A stretch of 64,000 bases of DNA from NCBI GenBank assembly GCA_942492125.1, contig CALODM010000009.1, positions 186,001 through 250,000 on the forward strand. The letters are read 5' to 3'. Each line of letters opens with the position of its first letter. The first letter of the stretch is position 1. Shown here one piece after another: positions 44,290 through 55,872 of the stretch. The DNA comes from BCD1 sp942492125. GTDB lineage: Bacteria; Bacteroidota; Bacteroidia; Chitinophagales; Saprospiraceae. Below the pieces are notes generated by a model that was not told where the DNA came from, searched no databases, and saw only the letters and a list, made by a program, of their open reading frames with translations. The position numbers and the translations under genes are program-made.

Positions 44290-45796
44290 AACATTTGCTG
44301 TGGGTTCTTGTTCTGACCGTTTTCATTCTGAGTACCGTGTCATGCGGTGAGGCAGATAATTCGAGAAGCCCGGGCGGTTGAAACTGCAGGTGTAACAGAT
44401 GATCGTGGAGGCTGATGTCGACTCTTCTTCCCATGACATTGAATTGCCTGAAGTTATTCCTGCGGTGGAATACCTGGAACTGTGCTACGCCACATCCATA
44501 CAACATGCCAGAAAGCCGGTACGGGCCTGAAAACGTTTTCGACGGCGACACCACCACCTGCTGGGCCACAATGCCCGGTGCTGCGCCGGACGAAGGTATT
44601 TACTTCTCATTCCATGAACCGGTGGATCTGGAGACCATGACCGTGGAAGCGGTTCCCGGAGGCAGCGATTTCGAGGAGATCAGCACTTATCAGCTTTACA
44701 TAAATGGTGTGGAGGGAACATACTGGGAACCTGGAACTCCTGTGAACCTGCACTGGCAGGGACCCGTAAAGAGTGTATTCGTTAAGATTAACAGCACTGA
44801 ATCGATTCACTACGATGAGCAGGGGATCCGCTACCAGAGGGATGTGCCTGTGGGCATCAGCGAGATAAACATCACCGTTCTCGATGAAGAGGACAATGAA
44901 GTTCCATTGCAGATAATACCCATTGCATCTGTGGGGGGAACCGTTGAAGCCAGTTCTTCTCTGGAGCCTGTGGAGGCTTACAGTCCCGATTTCCTCTTCG
45001 ACTCACGGCCGGCCTTCGGATGGGCCGATGGAAATTCGGATTCCTCAGGAGAGGGAGAGTATCTTCTTTTCAGCCTCGATGAGCCCCGGCGAATAGAGAA
45101 GCTCCTCATATGGAACGGTTATCACAGGTCAGGCACTCACTTTGATCACAATGAAAGGGCTTCACTGATCTCCTTCGGACTGGAGGGTGAAACATTCCAG
45201 AGGAGTACAGGCTGGATGATTCCATGACCCCACAGGTAGTTTATCTGGATTCTCCACTGGAAGGGCCAGGTTTCAGAATGACTTTCATGGGAGTCTACCC
45301 CGGAGACTTTTACCAGGACCTCGTTATCAGCGAGCTGCGCTTCTTCGACGGCGATGAGTGGTTCGTTATAGCCACAGGTGGAGATGAAGCAAGGAAGCAG
45401 GCGAATCTTCAGTGGGCCATGAGCTGTGATGCCGGGGCTTTCATGGACAGGCAGATCTTTGCAGACAGCTCCCTGGCCAACTACTACATCAGGCAATCAC
45501 TTGTTATACGCTCCAATGGAAGTTTCGTGATCTGGAAAGTGGATGAGCGGAATGAATCCGAGGAAAGAATGTATGCCGACGGTAACTGGCAGATCCTGGA
45601 TGACAGCCACATCAGGATCTTCGGCAGACTTCATCGACTGGCCAGCTATGAGCAGAACAGCTATGACCCATATGCGGGAACATGGTCCGATCAGAATGAA
45701 CGGCTGGACAGGATGACTATTTTCAGCGATACACTGAGCTTCAGCCAGAACTGGATATCCAGCAGCAGGGGAATATTCGAGGATTTCGATTTCTAA
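44286..45796 (+). pseudogene. Lipoprotein with discoidin/NADase-type binding domain, several frameshifts
   Basis: ATG 44286 gives a lipoprotein leader (LVLTVFILSTVSCGE). Coding sense then shifts frame near 44,380, 44,493 and 45,222. Joined, it reads VDSSSHDIELPEVIPAVEYL, then the discoidin-like module ESRYGPENVFDGDTTTCWA ... FSFHEPVDLETMTVEA, a second similar module (YSPDFLFDSRPAFGWADGNS) and a C-terminal region (MYADGNWQILDDSHIRIFG). Discoidin-type modules bind glycans or surfaces. It overlaps the M15 gene, so the two were probably co-transcribed. The shifts are likely sequence errors. Confidence 0.6.
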
Positions 45797-45805
45797 GGCA
45801 GAGCT

Positions 45806-47419
45806 GTGTGTGAATACCTTCTGAGAAACAGGCTGTTATCAGCAGGTCTTCTTTGCCCTTCCCTGGCGGTTTTAGCCTCCGGTCTTATCTCCGCATACAA
45901 AACGGAGTATGCCAACGGATGGGACGGATACTACTACCTGGTTCAGATACGGTCTTTCACTGAAACCGGAGTAATGCATTCTCCCGAGTACTCTCCGGTG
46001 TACATTCCAATGCTTGCGCTTCGTTACCTTACCGGCAGCTGCATCACCGCAGGCAAGGTCAGCGCTGTTCTGATCAAGCTGATGTTCGTTCTTTCTGTGT
46101 TCTACCTCTCTCTTTCCCTGCTCAGGTCCGCCCACCGGGAAAAACGGGAGATTTCTTTCATTGCGGCTCTGCTCACAGCGGCTGTTTCTTCCGCAAGCCC
46201 TTCTCTAAATTACTTCTTCCTGCAGTTTCCCAAGAACCTCATGGGCTTCTCCTTTTTCTTCCTTTTCGTGGCCTGTGTGCTCAGCACCGCCGGTGCGCAT
46301 TAAGCAGAGGGGAAGAGGGGTTCATTATGGAACTGCAGGTTCTGTGTTTGTTTTTCCTTGCCGCATTCTTCACCCACCGGTTCACCGCGGTTCTCTCCCT
46401 TCTGTTTCTTGTTTTGTTCCTTGCGTCGTACTCCAGGAAGCTTCTTGTCCGCATGTCTTCCCGTGGTAAAACCCCATGGATCGCCATATGGGTGATCATT
46501 TTCATCGTTTTCGTTCTGATCCTTTCGAACACCCTTCCGCTGGCTCCTCTACCCATGATATGGAAAGGATAACCGGTGATCTCTCTCCTTTTCCGGTATT
46601 CGTGCCGCCGGCCTTCATGGAGGTGTTCGGTGTTCACAGGCTGAACCCCGAATGGCTCATCGAGATCTTCATTGCCTCTGTACTACCCGCGGCGACCCTC
46701 CTGCTTCTGCCATGGGTGAAAGATTCAGTTTCTGCGCCTGGGCAGGGGTTGCTGTATACTTGTCTTATTGGTCTTATCGGGCTGTTCCCGTTTCTGGAAT
46801 TCTCTCTTACCGGCCTTTCATACAGGCTGTTCTTCGGAACTCTGCTTATGCTGCCGCTCATAGGCTACATCCCTATCTGCTGCTGGCTACGGAAAAGTGG
46901 CTCGTACCATGTTTACGCTCCGGGAAACCCATTCGAAAGGGTTTGCCTGTGCTTGTTCTCCTTTCCGTTGCTGCCCTGTCTTTTTACACCGGCAGGTCAT
47001 ACAGGCCTGAGATACACGATCCCCCCTATGCGCTTTACGAAGAGATCGCTGAGAATGCCATGAGCGCCCTGGATGAAGAGGAGTTCGATCTTATCATTGC
47101 CCACAGATCCCTGGCGGAGTTCATTACCTTCCGCTACAGGGTAGATGCACTTCCCTGGGCACCGGAAGAGCATTTCCAGAGAGACAGGGTGTGGCGTATC
47201 ACCGCCGGTATCCTTGGGGATGAGGTTTCCTATTACCTTAGCCCTGATATTGCCGAAACCCGCTTCGTGAGACTGGGGGGAGATTACGGTCTGCTGCGAG
47301 AGGATCACTGGGAAACCTTCGTGGAAAAAGTGTCAGATGATCCTGTGATGATGGAGGCTGTCGAAGTCTGGAGAAATCCCCTGGCGGTCAGACCAGCATT
47401 CCTTGTGGGGAACAGGTAA
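45806..47419 (+). pseudogene. GT-C-like polytopic membrane protein, three frameshifts
   Basis: GTG 45806 starts a protein of about 535 residues with roughly ten membrane helices. After the first helix comes an extracytoplasmic loop with GWDGYYYLVQIRSF, where an acidic residue before aromatics resembles GT-C sugar-transferase loops. Frames change near 46,300, 46,545 and 46,880. The tail (FDLIIAHRSLAEFITFRYRVDALPW) is soluble. Possible role: lipid-linked-sugar glycosyltransferase, or mannosyltransferase-like. The family call is tentative. Confidence 0.5.
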
Positions 47420-47538
47420 GCTCTGACCCAGCCCGGATACAGCTTCACCGGGGGAGCGTTGCACTTCATCCGTTTCTTCAGGCGTTTTTCCTATGAACAT
47501 CACATCAGCCTGAAGTGGTTCTCAGTGCCGGCCCGGTG

Positions 47539-48126
47539 TCAAAGGTCCATTTGAGATCTGAAGAATTCCATTTCCCCGCCGGTTAAAGGCGTCTGCCACT
47601 TATCCGAGTTCAGCAGTTCATCAAATGACTCCATCAGGTGAGCATCGGAGGGCATGGTATACATTTCATTCCTCCATGTGCACTGAAGCTCGCAATACTC
47701 AAGGTAGTCTTCAGCACTCTCCGGCAATCCTCCCAGAGAGTATCCGAGAACGATCAGAAAGGGAATGTTCCCTATTATTCCGATTGGTTCTGCCGGCCAG
47801 TCAGCGCAGGTTGTATTTCCGGGGAAAGCTGCTGCGCCGATAAGGGGGCGGCGCATTTCACCTTCCCTTTCGAAAAGCATGCGGCAGAGAATGATTACCC
47901 TGTTCTGATTTTCTTCATTTTCACAGCATTCTTTCAGAACTGAGATTGCCTGGTCTCTGCCCATGTTCTGCAATTCCATTGCGGCGCTTATGTATGGAGC
48001 AGCTGTGTACTGCTCGTACTGGAAATCGGGGCAGTTCTGAATGGTTTCATGGAAATTCTGCCCGTATGCCGCACTTGTGATCAGAACACAGATCAAAGCT
48101 GTCATAGGGTGTTTCATTGATCTCAT
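47539..48126 (-). CDS. Small secreted helical protein, unknown
   Basis: About 195 residues from ATG 48126, which has AAGGAA just upstream and opens a signal peptide (PMTALICVLITSAAYGQ). The frame starting at 48255 adds an unlikely front. The body has several Cys residues (for example ECCENEENQNRVIILC) and a helical HEAT/TPR-like rhythm. I do not recognise the family. It converges with the GT-C-like gene. Confidence 0.6.
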   Translation of the reverse strand: MRSMKHPMTALICVLITSAAYGQNFHETIQNCPDFQYEQYTAAPYISAAMELQNMGRDQAISVLKECCENEENQNRVIILCRMLFEREGEMRRPLIGAAAFPGNTTCADWPAEPIGIIGNIPFLIVLGYSLGGLPESAEDYLEYCELQCTWRNEMYTMPSDAHLMESFDELLNSDKWQTPLTGGEMEFFRSQMDL

Positions 48127-48269
48127 CAGTTCCTTACTTTCTGAAGGGTTTTCATACGGATTGTACACCACCCGGGCTTTGGCTATTCCTTCCGGTTCCC
48201 GCAGGGGAGAGCCTGCCGGATCCATGAAGAGATATATTAGGATCAGCTGCCGCATGAAAGGAGGAGACC

Positions 48270-48476
48270 ATGGCTAAGGGACAGGATGCCAGGAAGAATG
48301 TTAAGCAGAAGCCTGAAAAGACCCTGAAGGAAAAGCGCAAGGAGAAGAAGGCCAAGAAGTCCAAGCATAACCCGTTCCGGGGTATTGCTTTGATCAGATC
48401 CGGAATCCTCCGGGACCTGCTTCCTTTGAATGCCCATTTCCTGACAGCTTCACCGCATATACCTCCGTCTGCCTGA
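48270..48476 (+). CDS. Small lysine-rich protein
   Basis: ATG 48270 follows a strong AAAGGAGGAG site. The first 35 residues are almost all Lys, Glu, Arg and Ala (MAKGQDARKNVKQKPEK, TLKEKRKEKKAKKSKH), typical of small nucleic-acid-associated proteins. The last 30 residues look different and may result from a frameshift near 48,370, in which case the true protein is shorter. Function unknown. Confidence 0.55.
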   Translation: MAKGQDARKNVKQKPEKTLKEKRKEKKAKKSKHNPFRGIALIRSGILRDLLPLNAHFLTASPHIPPSA

Positions 48477-48607
48477 AAAATATACGGGCAAGTATCAGCT
48501 TGGAGCGTTTTCAGGCGGGGATGCAGCAGCCCTTTCCATGAAACATGGGTGCTGAAGTGATCTTCATTCCTTTCCCCATGGGAATGAGGCACTGAAGGGC
48601 ATGAGTT

Positions 48608-48976
48608 CTACAGTTCCGGCGGTGGAAGCGATTCCCTGACGAAGTGGGGCATTTCTTCAGGAAGAACCAGCGAGATCTCAACGAGACCCGCCACAGCTCC
48701 CGAGGGGTCTTTCCAGGCACTCTGATATATGAGTTTCCTGACTCCGTTCTTCTCCACGGTGTAGACGTTGGTGCCCCCTGAAGAGAGCAGTTCTTCAATG
48801 ATGGCCCTTGATCTGTCATTGTGGCAGTCAAGGAGATCTTCGCCCACCAGGGCCATTCCTCCCCTGGATTTCCAGGTGTCTGCCGCTGCGTGGTTCATGA
48901 ATACTACCCTGTGGTCAGCGTCGGAAACCGTGACCGCTCCGGGAAAACCTGTTACCCAGTCGGGCATTCTGCTCAT
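48608..48976 (-). CDS. PAS-domain sensory protein
   Basis: About 122 residues from ATG 48976, preceded by GGGAGC. One PAS domain: FPGAVTVSDADHRVVFMNHAAADTW, then LVGEDLLDCHNDRS and the closing strands VYTVEKNGVRKLIYQSAWKD. Similar stand-alone PAS proteins bind small ligands or haem. No output domain is attached. It lies just behind the large cyclase gene's end but may be its own unit. Confidence 0.75.
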   Translation of the reverse strand: MSRMPDWVTGFPGAVTVSDADHRVVFMNHAAADTWKSRGGMALVGEDLLDCHNDRSRAIIEELLSSGGTNVYTVEKNGVRKLIYQSAWKDPSGAVAGLVEISLVLPEEMPHFVRESLPPPEL

Positions 48977-49082
48977 ATTCTGCTCCCTGCTCTTATTAAG
49001 TGAATAACGGTGATCCTGGATATATGGCGCGAACTGTCTTTCTCTCCGTTCAGTGGAACCGGTACTCAAAACCCGGGGGAAG

Positions 49083-52000
49083 TCAGCCGAGGGAATGGAT
49101 GATTTCCCGGAAGAAGGCTATGGGATAGTGTTCGTGAACTGTGGTGTAGGCCTTCAGAGCCATTTCCCTGTGGGTGCCGTCTCCTGTTATATCAAAACTG
49201 GTGAGCCATGCCAGCGCTTCTCCTTCGGTACCCGGGAAACGTTCCGTTATCTCCCCGGCGATTTCCAGGGCTCTTCCGTGGTTTTCCGAGACCTTTTTCC
49301 CTCCACATTCTTGCAACGGGAAGATACCAGAGGTAAACAGGGCCACCCGTGATTCCGGAATGTTTTCCATGCTTCGTACAAGCTCGGCAATATCATCTTC
49401 TGATCCGTTGAAGCGCATGACCCTGACCATGGCGAACAGGAATTCCCAGGCGCTCTGAAGATCATCGGCGTTTGTTGAGAACCTGATGGCTTCTCTAAGT
49501 TTTTCCGCTGCTCCTTGCCGTTACCCTTCATCAAAAGCATCTGTCCTGTTTTACCAAGAGCGCTGCCCAGAGCCCTTCGTCTCCAAGTTCCTCGGCTATT
49601 TCAATGGCCCTTTCGAAGTATTCTTCAGAATCAGCGTAGTCGCCGAGGAATGTTCTGATCTCACCGATGCTCTGGTTCAGAAGACGCATTCCCTTCCTGT
49701 CGTTCATTGTACGTGCAAGGTGAAGAGCCTGTGTATACATCTCCAGAGCCTGAACGAATTCACCCCTTGCAGAATGAATTGCGGCAATATTGTTCATCAG
49801 AACCCTGGCCACGTGTCTGTCTCCCATTTCCCCTGCGATCTCCATGGCTTCCCTGTAGATCGCTTCTGCTTCGTCCACCTTGTTCCGCAGATAGTTCACG
49901 TTTCCAAGATTAAGAAGGGCGATGTTCCTTCTCCTGTTCAGCGGTTCAGAGGTCTCAATGCTTCTGAGGAAGTAATCAGCTGCTTTATCAAGGGTGTTCA
50001 TTCTCTGGTAGATAAGCCCCAGGTTGCTGTAGGTGAACATGATCACTTCCCTGGCCTTGGTGCTTTCCCCGTGGTTCTCCGCCAGAGCCAGGGCGCTCTC
50101 CAGAACAGCAATGGCTTCATTGTATCTGTTCAGATCTATATACACTATGGCTGTGTTGTTAAGAGCCCCGGCCAGAGCTATGTCATCCCCCAGGACCTCG
50201 AAGATCCTTTCTGCCCTGGAAAGGCACTCGAGAGCCCGGGCGTTTTCAGCCATTCTGTGCATGATGAATCCCTTTCTGCACAGGGCTTCAGCCAGATGGG
50301 GCTCATCTTCATTGCCGCGGGAACCGCTTATCACCCGGTCGTAGAGGCTGAGGGCACCCTTCCAGTCTGCCGTGAGTTCGTATACCCCTGCAAGCTTTAA
50401 CCGGGCGTCCTTCACCTTGAACGGATCCGGCTGGTTCGCAATGTACTTCTGGTACATTTCCACCGCTTCGAGGTTCCTGAAGTTGTCGCCGGCGTAAACC
50501 GCGGCTTTCAGGGTGTATTCCAGCATGGAAGCCTTCCGTCCGCTTTTCTCATAGTGGTAGGAGAGATCGGTGAACATCCTCTCGTCATTGCCATAAAGCT
50601 CTTCAATGATCTCGGCGGCTAGAAGATGCAGCCTTGAGAGCTGGCCCTCCATCTGCATTCCGTAAATGGCTTCCCTGATAAGTCCGTGGCTGAATATGTA
50701 CTGAAGCTCTGAAAGCCTGTTCCAGAGACCCGCCTCTGCAGCCGTGTGAAGATGGCCTTCAATCGAAATGCCCTGAAGCATCCTTGCAAGGACCCTTGTG
50801 TTGAAATTTCTGCCGAGAACAGAAGCTCTTTTCACGGTTTGTCTTATCTCTTCCTCCAGGGCGTCAACACGGGAGATTATCACTTCAATAATGCTTCCGG
50901 GAAGCTGTACTGACCGGGATGTGAGCTCAGCTGTATCCCCGGTTAGATCCAGCAGCTTTCTGTCAATGAGATATTTCAGCATCTGCTCCATGTAGAAGGG
51001 GTTTCCCTCGGCTTTTTCAGCAATGGTACGACGGAGGGTTTCAGAGGGGGGACGGGGCAGACTGCTTTTAAGAAGGTTCATCTGGTCGGTTTCCTCCATG
51101 GGAGAGAGAACCATGGTAAGCACCGCTGATTCCGGGGAAACCACACGTTCCACCCCTGTGCCCGGTGCTGGCCTGTAAAGTAACCCTATCAGCGGATGGT
51201 CCATATCCATCTGGGTGAAAACATCCTTCAGGGCGGAAAGGGTGTCAGGGTCGGCCCACTGGAAGTCGTCCACCACTATGAAGGGTCTTCTTCCGCCGGT
51301 TACAAGACCGGCAAGGTGAACGAAGGAGAGGATCGTGTTGTCGAACCTCGATTTACCGTCCAGTCCGCTGTACTCGGGGGATTCATGAATACCCATGAAG
51401 CCCTTTACTATGTGCTTGAGCCTTTTCAGTCTGTCAGCGTGATATCCGGGAGAATCGGTGATGGAACTGAAACTCTTTTCGAAGGCTGCTTCGGATACAG
51501 CCTGATCTTCAAGCCCGGATGTTCCGAAAACCTCCTCGAAAAAGGTTTCCAGGGGGTTAAGGCTTTTTGCCAGTATTTCGTCGCATTTCAGGTATATGAC
51601 ACCGGTGTTATCCAGATGCGCCCGGACCCCCCAGAGAAGCCTGGTTTTGCCCATTCCGGCGTCTCCCGTTAACAGTATGACCCCTGTTCTGTTTTCCAGT
51701 CGGGTCTTTTTCCGTGAAATCCAGAATTTCCCGGAGTTCATTCCTCCTGCCATGAAACCTCCGCTGAAAACAGGACCCAAAGCCCTTGGAACCCTTCCTC
51801 TCACGGCGTAGCAGGGAGGAGCACTGATCACGCCTCTGGCAGGGGGCCCGGGGTACCTTTCAATGTGGAAAAAACTGCACATGGACCTCGCCCATTTCTC
51901 CGGAGATCCGGATTTCCCCGGGAGGACATATCTCCATGAGCCTGGCTGCGGTGTTAACCTTGTCACCTATAACCGTGTAGTGGTCTCGTATTCCCTCTGA

Positions 52001-52900
52001 ACCGATGAAACCGGCGAAGACCCTGCCGTGTGTAATGCCGCTCTTTGTGCCGGATCCGTATCGTTCCCTGATATCCATGGCGAAATTTATGCTTCTCATG
52101 GCGTTTTTCCCCGAGGAGAGAGGTGCGCCGAATATGGTAAGCACAACTTCCCCCTTGTCTCCGCAGTCGAGCAGGTTGAAATAGCCTCCATAATCCTCGG
52201 CGGTTCCCATAACCATGTCAGCGAATTCATCCATATCATCTATGCGGGTGAAGCTGGTGAATACCATTGCAGCATCCCTGAATTCCGGACAGCCAGCCTC
52301 TGCTATGAAATCCTTGTGAATGAAAAGGCTGGTAAGCTTTCCGCAGGGAGTATCTTCATGGAGGGTTTCCTCCGACTTCAGAGATTTGTCAATTCCCGGA
52401 GCAGTGGATATTTCTCCTGTACCGGCAGAAGCCTGACACAGTGCGGCTCTTCTCACAGCATCTCCGGAAAAGAGATAGGTATAAGGACCAGAACCGTAGA
52501 TGTTCCACCGAATGTTTCCTGTTTCTATTCCACTGGTTATCCCGGTGATGTGATCCATTTCTTTCCCGGAGACAAATTCCCTTATCTCCAGTGCAGAACG
52601 GTAGGCCCTGAAACCCCGGTCTCCGGGGAAAACTGCGGTGAAAGCATCTCCGGCGAAGCTGGCTACGAATCCGCCATGGCTGCGTACCGTGTTTATCATT
52701 TCTGTGAAAAGCCCGTTGAGGATGCGCGAAAGCTTCTCTGCTCCCTGCTTCTGGAAAGCGAACAGGGATTCTGTAAGACCTGTGAAACCGCTGATGTCGC
52801 TTATCAGTACAGAACCCTGTATTACTCCCTCTCTAAGGCCTTTACGGTGCTGCCGGCAGATGAAGCCGGGAACGAATTCGGTATTTAGATGCTTATCCAT
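49083..52900 (-). pseudogene. Soluble-adenylyl-cyclase-like protein: two class III cyclase domains, AAA ATPase, TPRs (frameshifted)
   Basis: Joined across shifts near 51,880, 51,690-51,750, 49,530 and 49,450, one protein of about 1,270 residues appears. Cyclase domain 1 (about 25-180) has SDISGFTGLTE and SFAGDAFTAVF with both metal aspartates. Domain 2 (about 200-345) lacks them (VFTSFTRIDD) but keeps HYTVIGDKVNTAARLM with the Asn and Arg of the catalytic site. An AAA_16-type ATPase follows (GDAGMGKTRLLW; IVVDDFQWADP), then about ten TPRs (for example IALLNLGNVNYLRNKVDEAEAIY). This is the order of mammalian soluble adenylyl cyclase and its bacterial relatives, which make cAMP. Cytosolic. Confidence 0.75.
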
Positions 52901-53063
52901 TTCTCTTTCCAGCCAGGATGAGAACTTCAGGTGAAATACAATAATACTTACTGCAGCCTGAAGCCCAAAGCCTGAAGCGGATTCATCCGAACGGGCTTTG
53001 ACCTGACAGTGGAAATTGACGATTATTGCAGGAATAACAGGTTCTTTCCGGAAGGGGACATTC

Positions 53064-54528
53064 TTGAGGGTAACCCTTGTGTATCCAAGGTACGGTAAAA
53101 GCCATCATTCGCTTTATTTCCCGTTCGGTCTCGCTTATGTTGCATCTTCTCTTCAGAATGCAGGGCATGATCTTACCGTCGTGGACATGGAGGGAAGCTC
53201 TCTCTGGAAAGTGAGGCCCTGGCTGAAATAGTCCGGTCTGCACCTGAAATGGTGGCCTTCGGCGGGATGGTAACCCGTTTCCGATTCGTTCGCGACCTTG
53301 CCCGTCTTGTGCGAAGAGAACTTCCAGAAGTTTTCCTGGTTGCAGGCAACAGCGGTGCCACAACCGTTCCTGAGCTCTACATCAAGTCATGCGGTCTCGA
53401 CTGCGCGGTTCTGGGTGAGGGAGAGGTTACAGCACGGGAACTTGCCAATGCGGTTTCTTCGGGAGCAGACTGGAGAGCGGTTCCGGGCATTGCCTGGGTT
53501 GATGATTCCGGTAACCTTGTGAAATCATCACCCAGGGAACCAGTGCAGGACCTGGATTCTCTTCCCTGGCCTGCATGGGATCTTTCCCACTGAAAATTAC
53601 GTATCCAGCATGGACCACAGGCAGAAGAAGGTACGGCACATGGAAGTGCTTGCAAGCAGGGGCTGCCCCTTCAACTGCGTTTACTGCTACAGGATCTACG
53701 GAAGGCACGTTAGAAGACGCTCCCCGGCTTCCATAGTGGCTGAACTTAAGGAACTGGTAAGGCGCTATCAGATAGAATACACGGGTTTCCCCGATGACCT
53801 TTTCACAAGCGACAGGAACTTCGTCATGGAAACCTGCCGGCTGATACGCAGTGAACTGCCGGGGCTCAAGTGGTCCTGTCTGGGCAGGGTGAACACCGTA
53901 GACCGGGAGATGCTTCTTGCAATGCGCGATGCCGGTTGCGACTGGATCTCCTACGGGATCGAATCCGGCTGCGACAGAATGCTGAATGAAATGAAGAGGG
54001 GCGTTACCGCTCAGCAGTGCCTTGACGCCATTAAGCTTACAGAGTCTGTGGGTATACATGCCGACGGCAGCTTCATCATAGGCATGTTCGGCGAAACAAG
54101 AGAGTCGGTGATGGACACGGTTGAATTCTGCAGAGGGGCAGACATCACCGCTCCAATGCTCTTCGTTACACCCTACCCCGGAACCGCTATTTTCAGGAAG
54201 CCCTGGACAGAGGCCTTATAGGTAATGTGGAGGAGTTTCTCTGCTCCATGAATGCCGCCGATGAGCTTCTTGTAAATCTTACCGATTTCAGTGACAGGGA
54301 GCTGGTTGAGCTTCGCGACTGGGCACAGGGAACCATAGGCAGAAGCTATCTCTTCAGAAAACCCCTCACAAGGATCCCGCACTTCTCTGGAAACATTTTC
54401 GCCTTGGAAGGTTCAGGATCCTTGCCCACGACATCAAGGCCTTCATCGTTTCCCTGTTTTTTCAAACGAAAGGCTTGATAGCGCCTGCTCGTGAGAATCG
54501 CCACAGGAACCGTTGGATGGAGAATTAA
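53064..54528 (+). pseudogene. B12-binding-domain radical SAM protein, frameshifted
   Basis: TTG 53064 follows GGAAGGGG. A cobalamin-binding-type front domain (LVYPRYG ... FPFGLAYVASSLQNAGHDLTVVDME) is followed, after frame changes near 53,225 and 53,595, by the radical SAM core with RGCPFNCVYCYRIYG (4Fe-4S cysteines) and later GFPDDLFTSD and SYGIESGCDRMLNEM. Two more shifts near 54,195 and 54,400 lead to the end. It is of the BchE/methyltransferase-like class; the substrate is unknown. Normal length is about 485 residues when joined. Confidence 0.7.
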
Positions 54529-54637
54529 CGCTTAATGGACGGAGGCGATTCACTAGGTGTCTTTCCCAGAAGTTGACGACTCTTTGTTCTGTCATATATT
54601 CCAATCTGCGTTGGAATGTTAGAATAAGGAGGCCTGC

Positions 54638-55214
54638 ATGGAAAGGGAAGTTCTTTACGACTGCCTGTCGAGAATCGGGAAGCTGGTGGAGTCACCTGAA
54701 AAGCTTAAGATTATTGACGCCATATGCCAGGCGGAAAGATCTGGTGGAATCAATTTCAGAGGTAACCGGGATTCCCTTCAGAGTGTTTCGCATCACCTGC
54801 AGAAACTCACCGATTACGGCTTCCTGCGGAGAAGCAAGCGGGGAAGGCGGGGTGTTCTACTCCGTATCATCCCAGGCTGTCATCGTGTTTCTTGAAAGAA
54901 TGAAGAGACTTGCGGAAAAACTCTACCTTGAACTGCCTCACTCGCTGAACTCCCTTGAAAAGTACAGAATAGAAAACATCAGCCAGGTGGGAGTCAAAGA
55001 GTATTGCCTCGTTGACCTGAGGCCTGAAGAGGAATACAACCACAGGCATCTTCCCGAAGCGGTGAACATTCCATTCCCACAATTCGAAAACCGTATGGAA
55101 GAGCTTCCAGGTGAAGTTACTGTTCTGGCCTACTGCAGGGACAAATACTGTGATCTGGCCGACAGGGCGGTCCAGTTACTGGAGGGAAAAGGGAAGAAAG
55201 GCCTGGCGGCTTGA
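54638..55214 (+). pseudogene. ArsR-type regulator fused to rhodanese, frameshifted
   Basis: ATG 54638 has AAGGAGG upstream. The winged helix reads EVLYDCLSRIGKLVESPEKL, then after a short excursion IPFQSVSHHLQKLTDYGFLRR, and after another VFYSVSSQAVIVFLERMK. The rhodanese part follows: CLVDLRPEEEYNHRHLPEAV and the catalytic cysteine in VLAYCRDKYC. ArsR-rhodanese fusions are known regulators in sulfur and metal stress. Two shifts, near 54,740-54,780 and 54,845, break the frame. Confidence 0.75.
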
Positions 55215-55271
55215 AGATTCCGTAACGAACAGGATTCTTGAAATGAATAACCAGGAAACGAAAGGATAGAA

Positions 55272-55757
55272 ATGAAAACTAAAATCAAGCAGGCAGCAAT
55301 CGTTCTTAGCAGCTTTGCACTTGGTGTGGCAGCAACCGCAGTCTTCATGTTCATCTCGGCACCCGATGTGATGATACATGAAACAGTGAGCCCCTTAGGT
55401 CACCAGGAAACCGTGGACAGAATAGTTGAAACCGCCGAAAGCATGGGCTGGAAGATCCCGGAAACCCACGAGATCCACAATTCAGTTGCTAACGGAGGAT
55501 ATGACGTTCTTCCGGTTACCGTTATAGAGTTATGCAAGGTGGACCTGGCGGGAGAGATACTCATGGACTCCGACAACAGGATAGTGTCTTCCATGATGCC
55601 CTGCAGAGTGGCAGTTTATGAGAATTCAGACGGTGAAGTGATAGTCTCCAGAATGAACACAGGCCTTATGAGCACTGTATTCGGCGGTGAAGTCTGGGAT
55701 ACCGTGTCCACGGCCACTGAAGAGACGGAAACCATTCTGGCTTCACTTAACATTTAG
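55272..55757 (+). CDS. DUF302 membrane-anchored protein
   Basis: The 161-residue protein has an N-terminal membrane helix (AAIVLSSFALGVAATAVFMF) and a DUF302 domain (about 40-160) with VIELCKVDLAGEILM, MPCRVAVYENSDGEV and NTGLMSTVFG. DUF302 proteins often sit with sulfur genes and thiol regulators; the exact role is unknown. It follows the ArsR-rhodanese gene by 57 bases and has GAAAGG upstream, so it may be its target. Confidence 0.85.
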   Translation: MKTKIKQAAIVLSSFALGVAATAVFMFISAPDVMIHETVSPLGHQETVDRIVETAESMGWKIPETHEIHNSVANGGYDVLPVTVIELCKVDLAGEILMDSDNRIVSSMMPCRVAVYENSDGEVIVSRMNTGLMSTVFGGEVWDTVSTATEETETILASLNI

Positions 55758-55872
55758 CTGAATCAAAGCAGATGAATCTTGACTCATCTGAATGACCCAT
55801 TGATACTCATGTGAAATGATACCAGTTGGGAATTTGCTATAATTGTCATTCATCTTTGAGTCAGGAGAATGC

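Noticed and set aside
49486..50400. Long plus-strand open frame opposite the TPR region
   Set aside because: It is the antisense shadow of the cyclase gene; it lacks a ribosome-binding site and any recognisable domain.
52028..52888. Long plus-strand open frame opposite the cyclase domains
   Set aside because: The minus strand carries clear class III cyclase motifs, so this is antisense shadow.
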